NCBI GenBank assembly: GCA_007134725.1
Contig: SLKF01000260.1
Location: 1 to 9,498 of the forward strand
From: Clostridiales bacterium
GTDB lineage: Bacteria > Bacillota > Clostridia > Peptostreptococcales > T1SED10-28
Length of the DNA: 9,498 nt
Direction: 5' to 3'
The notes beneath the pieces were generated by a model. It made no database searches, had not been told where the DNA came from, and saw nothing but the letters and a program-made list of their open reading frames with translations. This document shows, in pieces, positions 6,017 through 9,498 of the stretch. Within the stretch, counting starts at the first letter, position 1; every line of letters begins with the position of its first letter. A program made the translations under genes and the position numbers.

Positions 6017-6916
6017 TTGAAAAGCAAAATTTTAAGAGGTACAGCCTTGGAGGGCCAAATAAGAATATTCATTGCGGACACTACCAATCTGGTGGAAAAA
6101 GCAAAAGAGATTCATCAAACCTCACCGGTGGCAACGGCAGCCCTAGGTCGAGTGTTAACTGCAACGAGTATTTTAGGTGTGATGTTAAAAGGAGAACGGG
6201 ATAAAATTACGACAAGAATCCATGGGCAAGGACCAATAGGAACCATCATTGCAACCAGCAATGCAAGCGGTAATGTCAAGGGATATGTTACGAATCCTCA
6301 GGTGATAGTGGCATCCTCAATCCCCGGAAAACTGAATGTCGGTGAGGCTGTAGGCAAAAACGGTGAAATTACAGTGATTAAAGATTTAGGGCTTAAAAAT
6401 CCTTATATAGGAAACTATCCTTTGGTCAGTGGTGAAATAGGTGAAGACCTAGCTGCCTATTTTATGCATTCTGAACAACAGCCATCGGCTGTGGGACTAG
6501 GTGTCACCATAGATACAGACTATACCATAAAAAGTGCAGGCGGTTTCATTTTACAGATTCTTCCTGATACCGATGAAAATGTGGCTTTTATTCTCGAAGA
6601 ACGAATCAAGGAAGCGGGATCAATTTCTAAACTTATCGAAAATAGTCGAAATGGAAAAGAGATCATGGATCAACTGCTAGAAGGGTTGAATCCCAAAGTA
6701 TTAGAAGAATATGAAGTGGATTATATCTGTGACTGTAACCGAAACCGTTTTGAAAAAGCCTTAATCAGCTTAGGAAAACAGGAAATTAGAAGTTTAATAG
6801 AGGACGATCACGGAGCAGAGCTCCAGTGTCATTTTTGCAATAAAAAATACCATTTCGGTGAAGAGGATTTGGAGTCTTTGATGGCAGAAGCCTTCAATAC
6901 CCATATAAAAGCGTGA
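6017..6916 (+). CDS. hslO: Hsp33, redox-regulated holdase chaperone
   Basis: The start is TTG 6017: GGGAGGA (6004-6010) sits 6 bases upstream and the protein then begins M-KSKILRGTALEGQIR, the expected Hsp33 N-terminus. At 299 residues it has the full family length. Domain order is the substrate-binding N-terminal domain (1 to about 180, with ATAALGRVLTATSILGVMLK at 39-58 and the VSGEIGEDLA stretch near 137-146), a linker, and the C-terminal zinc redox switch. The switch is C-x-C (Cys238, Cys240) followed after 30 residues by C-x-x-C (Cys271, Cys274). Reduced cysteines hold zinc and keep the protein inactive. Oxidation by peroxide or hypochlorite with unfolding releases zinc and exposes a holdase surface that protects cytoplasmic proteins. 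No clear promoter is visible in the 45 bases between the csp terminator and the start; partial read-through from csp is possible. It is likely co-transcribed with the DUF445 gene 20 bases downstream. Confidence 0.95.
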   Translation: MKSKILRGTALEGQIRIFIADTTNLVEKAKEIHQTSPVATAALGRVLTATSILGVMLKGERDKITTRIHGQGPIGTIIATSNASGNVKGYVTNPQVIVASSIPGKLNVGEAVGKNGEITVIKDLGLKNPYIGNYPLVSGEIGEDLAAYFMHSEQQPSAVGLGVTIDTDYTIKSAGGFILQILPDTDENVAFILEERIKEAGSISKLIENSRNGKEIMDQLLEGLNPKVLEEYEVDYICDCNRNRFEKALISLGKQEIRSLIEDDHGAELQCHFCNKKYHFGEEDLESLMAEAFNTHIKA

Positions 6917-6936
6917 TTTAAAAAGGAGCAACGGGT

Positions 6937-7539
6937 ATGAATTTTATATATCTCTTTGGATTAGCCACAATTGGAGCATTTATCGGATGGGGAACGAATC
7001 GCTTAGCGGTAAAATTGCTGTTTCGCCCTTTGAAATCCTATCGTATTCCCTTCTTAAATATAGAAATACAGGGACTGATTCCGAAAAGAAAAAAAGAAAT
7101 TGCTAAAATCATCGGAAGAACCATCGAAAACGATTTTATATCCATTGAAGAGATTATCGATGAAGTCCTGGAGAAACATCAAAGTGGAAGTGTTATGGAC
7201 ATTATAAAATTCAAATTAAGAACCATTACTGCTAAAAAGATGCCAACCTTTCTTCCGAGGGGAATGAAAGAAAAGATCCATACTTACATCGATGATCTGG
7301 TGGAAGAAGAAGGAGAAAATATGATTCTGGAATTAATTGACAATATGAGTCGAAATGCTAATCAGAATCTCCAGTTAGCTACATTGATCGAAGAGAAAAT
7401 TAATCGTTTTCCGATTTATAAACTGGAAACCATTGTACAGGAAGTTGCAAAAAAAGAGCTTAAACATATCGAAGTCCTTGGAGGGGTCTTAGGTTTCGTC
7501 ATTGGACTTCTACAAGGAGCATTGGTTTTATTAATCTAA
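6937..7539 (+). CDS. Short DUF445 family membrane protein
   Basis: ATG 6937 follows AAGGAG (6923-6928) at 8 bases and lies 20 bases after hslO, so the two genes probably form an operon. The 200-residue product has an N-terminal membrane segment (about 3-20) leading into GWGTNRLAVKLLFRPLKSY and then GLIPKRKKEIAKIIGRTI. This is the signature of DUF445 (PF04286; Bacillus YheB is a relative). It ends with KELKHIEVLGGVLGFVIGLLQ and a second membrane segment (about 181-199). The central part (about 60-170) is charged, helical and probably on one side of the membrane. YheB-type proteins are roughly twice as long, so this is a short version with both conserved ends and a reduced middle; no frameshift is apparent. 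Function is unknown for the family; a role in membrane or spore-coat biology has been proposed for some members but nothing here tests it. Confidence 0.85.
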   Translation: MNFIYLFGLATIGAFIGWGTNRLAVKLLFRPLKSYRIPFLNIEIQGLIPKRKKEIAKIIGRTIENDFISIEEIIDEVLEKHQSGSVMDIIKFKLRTITAKKMPTFLPRGMKEKIHTYIDDLVEEEGENMILELIDNMSRNANQNLQLATLIEEKINRFPIYKLETIVQEVAKKELKHIEVLGGVLGFVIGLLQGALVLLI

Positions 7540-7621
7540 GAGGTAATTGATGATAGAGGGTATACTACATCAAGTATTTGAAAGAACAGTGTTGTATTAC
7601 AGTATGTCTATGGAATTGATC

Positions 7622-7650
7622 TTGACAAATGATCAAGAAAGTTTTATAAT
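7622..7650 (+). promoter_or_regulatory. Consensus sigma-A promoter of thrS
   Basis: TTGACA (7622-7627) and TATAAT (7645-7650) are both perfect, with the ideal 17-base spacer. The transcript should start near 7657 and run through the T-box leader before thrS. Such a strong promoter is usual when control is exerted later by leader attenuation. Confidence 0.85.
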
Positions 7651-7687
7651 TAACTATTAATATACCATAATAATAAGAATCAACTAT

Positions 7688-7895
7688 GAAGGGAAAGAGT
7701 AAGTAGCGGCAATGTAAGTAGAGAAAAAACACCTTGGCTGAAAGTGTTTTATGCACCCCTTACTGAAAACCATCCCGGAGTTTCTTTTTCAATGAAAAGA
7801 CGATAGCTTCGTTACAGCTATTAAGTGGATTGAAAAATCTATTTAGGTGGAACCGCGGGTATAACCTCGTCCTATATTTAGGGCGAGGTTTTTTT
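7688..7895 (+). promoter_or_regulatory. T-box riboswitch, threonine specifier ACC
   Basis: The leader binds tRNA-Thr; uncharged tRNA stabilises an antiterminator and allows thrS transcription. Visible parts in order are the Stem I base GGGAAAGAGTAAGTAG (7691-7706, with a GA-type kink-turn look), a middle helix GTAAG/CTTAC (7714-7718 with 7759-7763), the AGAGA bulge (7720-7724), and the apical stem AAAACAC/GTGTTTT (7726-7732 with 7744-7750) closing a T-loop-like loop CTTGGCTGAAA. The specifier loop is TGAAAACCATC, in which ACC (7769-7771) is a Thr codon followed by a purine. A Stem III hairpin ATAGCT/AGCTAT follows (7803-7808 with 7816-7821). The T-box sequence AGGTGGAACCGCGGGT (7845-7860) has TGGA to pair with the tRNA acceptor end. 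I see no room for the Stem II and IIA/B pseudoknot. Helix limits are by eye; the T-box identity is nearly certain. Confidence 0.93.
7863..7895 (+). terminator. T-box attenuator terminator
   Basis: An 11-bp stem (7863-7873 with 7880-7890; AACCTCGTCCT against AGGGCGAGGTT, one G-U pair) closes a 6-base loop and is followed by a T-run (7889-7895). Its 5' arm overlaps bases that would instead pair with the T-box sequence in the antiterminator, so the two structures exclude each other. It should terminate when tRNA-Thr is charged. Confidence 0.92.
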
Positions 7896-7922
7896 GATAA
7901 AATTATTAAAGGAGGGTTTAAA

Positions 7923-9498
7923 ATGGAAACTGTGAAAATCACATTAAAAGACGGCACAGAAAAGATTTTGAATAAAGGGACGAAAGTAATTGATGTTGCA
8001 ATGGAAATTAGCGAAGGGCTGGCACGAAATATTGTTGGGGCTAAGCTTAACGGAGAGTTATTAGACCTGAAAAGAGAAATACCAGAAGATGGTGAATTGG
8101 TTTTTTTAAAGTTTGACGATGAAGAAGGGAAAGAATTCTTCTGGCATACAAGTTCTCATGTTCTAGCTCAGGCCATTAAAAGAATTTTTCCCGAAGCCAA
8201 GCTAGCCATTGGACCGGCAATCGATCATGGATTTTATTATGATATTGATTTGGAACATAAATTTACCCCGGAAGACTTGGAAACAATTGAAAAAGAAATG
8301 AAAAAAATTGTTAAGGAAAAATTGGAGGTTGAACGTTTTACCTTACCTAAAATAGAGGCTATCGAGTACGTTAAAGAACAAGGTGAAGACTACAAAGTGG
8401 AATTAATTGATGGTCTCGAAGAGGGAGCGGAAATTTCCTTTTATAAACAGGGAGAGTTCTCGGACCTTTGCGCAGGGCCTCATTTACCCAATACCGGGAA
8501 AGTAAAAGCGATTAAGCTTTTAAGCGTTGCCGGCGCCTATTGGCGGGGAGATGAAAAGAACAAAATGCTTCAACGAATCTATGGAACTTCCTTCGAAAAG
8601 AAAAAGGATCTGGAAGCCTACTTGGAACGTTTGGAAGAAGCAAAAAAGAGAGATCATCGAAAAATCGGTAAAGAAATGGACCTGTTCAGTCTTCGGGAAG
8701 AAGGACCAGGCTTTCCATTTTTCCATCCAAAGGGTATGGTAATTAAAAATGAACTGGAGAGTTTTTGGAGAGAAGAGCATCGAATAAGAGGCTATGAAGA
8801 AATCAAAACTCCGATTATTTTAAATGAAAACCTCTGGAAACAATCGGGTCACTGGGATCATTATAAGGAAAATATGTATTTTACAGAAATTGATGATCAA
8901 AATTTCTCTGTAAAACCTATGAATTGTCCGGGAGCAGTTCTAACCTATAACCGTAAAATGCATAGCTATAGAGACTTGCCCATCCGAATGGGAGAACTGG
9001 GAGAAGTTCATCGTCATGAATTATCCGGTGCGCTGCATGGTTTAATGCGAGTACGGTACTTTACACAAGATGATGCCCATATCTTCACGCTACCGGAACA
9101 AATCAAGGATGAGCTTATTGGTGTAATTGAGTTAGTGGATCATGTGTATAATCTTTTCGGTTTTAAATATCATGTGGAGCTTTCCACTCGACCGGAAAAT
9201 TCCATGGGTTCCGATGAAGATTGGAACTTGGCTATTGATTCGTTAAAAGAAGCTCTGGATGCCAAAGAGATTGATTATAAAGTAAATGAAGGGGATGGCG
9301 CATTTTACGGTCCGAAAATCGATTTTCATCTCGAGGATTGTTTGCAACGTACATGGCAGTGCGGAACCATCCAACTGGATTTTCAAATGCCTCAAAGATT
9401 TGATCTTAACTATATCGGGCAAGACGGAGAAAAACATCGTCCAATTATGATTCACCGGGTAGTATTTGGCAGCATTGAACGTTTTATTGCCATCTTAA
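7923..9498 (+). CDS. thrS: Threonyl-tRNA synthetase, partial (C-terminus beyond window)
   Basis: ATG 7923 follows AAAGGAGGG (ends 7916) at 6 bases, 27 bases after the attenuator T-run. The frame is open to the right edge, giving 525 codons of an expected ~635; only the anticodon-binding domain is missing. The enzyme charges tRNA-Thr in the cytoplasm. Domains are a TGS domain (about 1-63), and an editing domain with HTSSH (His75, His79) and DLCAGPH (Cys183, His187), which clears mis-charged Ser-tRNA. The class II catalytic core then has motif 2 region MGELGEVHRHELSGALHGL and zinc ligands Cys335 (MNCPG), His386 (QDDAHIF) and His511 (MIHRVVFGS). All editing and catalytic metal ligands known from E. 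coli ThrRS are present at nearly the same numbers. Expression is controlled by the T-box leader just upstream. Nothing suggests a truncated or duplicated gene; the end is simply the window edge. Confidence 0.97.
   Translation, partial: METVKITLKDGTEKILNKGTKVIDVAMEISEGLARNIVGAKLNGELLDLKREIPEDGELVFLKFDDEEGKEFFWHTSSHVLAQAIKRIFPEAKLAIGPAIDHGFYYDIDLEHKFTPEDLETIEKEMKKIVKEKLEVERFTLPKIEAIEYVKEQGEDYKVELIDGLEEGAEISFYKQGEFSDLCAGPHLPNTGKVKAIKLLSVAGAYWRGDEKNKMLQRIYGTSFEKKKDLEAYLERLEEAKKRDHRKIGKEMDLFSLREEGPGFPFFHPKGMVIKNELESFWREEHRIRGYEEIKTPIILNENLWKQSGHWDHYKENMYFTEIDDQNFSVKPMNCPGAVLTYNRKMHSYRDLPIRMGELGEVHRHELSGALHGLMRVRYFTQDDAHIFTLPEQIKDELIGVIELVDHVYNLFGFKYHVELSTRPENSMGSDEDWNLAIDSLKEALDAKEIDYKVNEGDGAFYGPKIDFHLEDCLQRTWQCGTIQLDFQMPQRFDLNYIGQDGEKHRPIMIHRVVFGSIERFIAIL

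Noticed and set aside
5992..6204. A plus-strand 70-codon frame overlapping the start of hslO
   Set aside because: It lies in another frame of hslO, has no sensible domain, and the GGGAGGA site serves TTG 6017 of the clear Hsp33 gene.
7565..7756. Minus-strand open frames across the thrS leader (7565-7756 and 7760-7957)
   Set aside because: They cover the consensus promoter, T-box and terminator, whose RNA structure explains the sequence better.
8520..8780. Open frames on both strands inside thrS (8520-8780, 8527-8742, 9243-9455)
   Set aside because: The thrS frame is continuous with all catalytic and editing residues; these are shadows.
1..9498. CRISPR arrays, tRNA genes, insertion sequences, toxin-antitoxin or phage defence genes
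   Set aside because: No regularly spaced repeats, transposase motifs, tRNA cloverleaf or known defence domains were seen; content is housekeeping with a few uncharacterised membrane proteins.

Overview
The window looks like an ordinary chromosomal stretch from a low-GC, spore-former-type Firmicute, most likely class Clostridia. The evidence is AT-rich DNA, strong AGGAGG ribosome sites, TTGACA/TATAAT-type promoters, a T-box leader in front of thrS, a DUF4364 protein, a Gate-domain membrane protein, and Hsp33 (hslO) next to a DUF445 gene. The genus is a guess; an Alkaliphilus- or Natronincola-like relative would fit. There is no tRNA, rRNA, insertion sequence, phage gene or CRISPR array.

Layout. 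(1) 1-291, minus strand: the N-terminal 97 residues of a DUF4364 helix-turn-helix-like protein that runs off the left edge. It is divergent, across 1-454, from (2) 458-1594, plus strand: a secreted lipoprotein with a polysaccharide deacetylase (NodB) domain. (3) 1595-1737 is intergenic and holds a perfect 18-bp inverted repeat. (4) 1738-1869, plus strand: a 43-residue single-span membrane peptide, absent from simple ORF lists because it is short. Its stop codon overlaps the stop of (5) 1866-3125, minus strand: a Gate-domain membrane protein with a TTG start. (6) 3126-3284 is a compact divergent promoter region. (7) 3285-5602, plus strand: an apparent operon of a hypoxanthine-type phosphoribosyltransferase, a CPBP-family membrane protein and a class I SAM methyltransferase. 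(8) 5691-5903: a cold shock protein gene with its own consensus-like promoter and a classical terminator. (9) 6017-7539: hslO (TTG start) followed by a short DUF445 membrane protein. (10) 7622-7895: a strong promoter and a threonine T-box leader, specifier ACC, with a terminator. (11) 7923 to the right edge: thrS, 525 of an expected ~635 codons.

How the genes relate. Two neighbours concern stress: the RNA chaperone Csp and the redox-activated holdase Hsp33. The phosphoribosyltransferase (purine salvage) faces a Gate-domain protein of a superfamily linked to nucleoside transport, so a shared purine-salvage role is possible but only inferred. thrS is controlled by uncharged tRNA-Thr through its T-box. 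I see no convincing new defence or mobile system. The best leads are the short Stem II-less-looking Thr T-box, the conserved-looking 43-residue membrane peptide overlapping its convergent neighbour, and a phosphoribosyltransferase with substitutions at two metal/PRPP-site acids.
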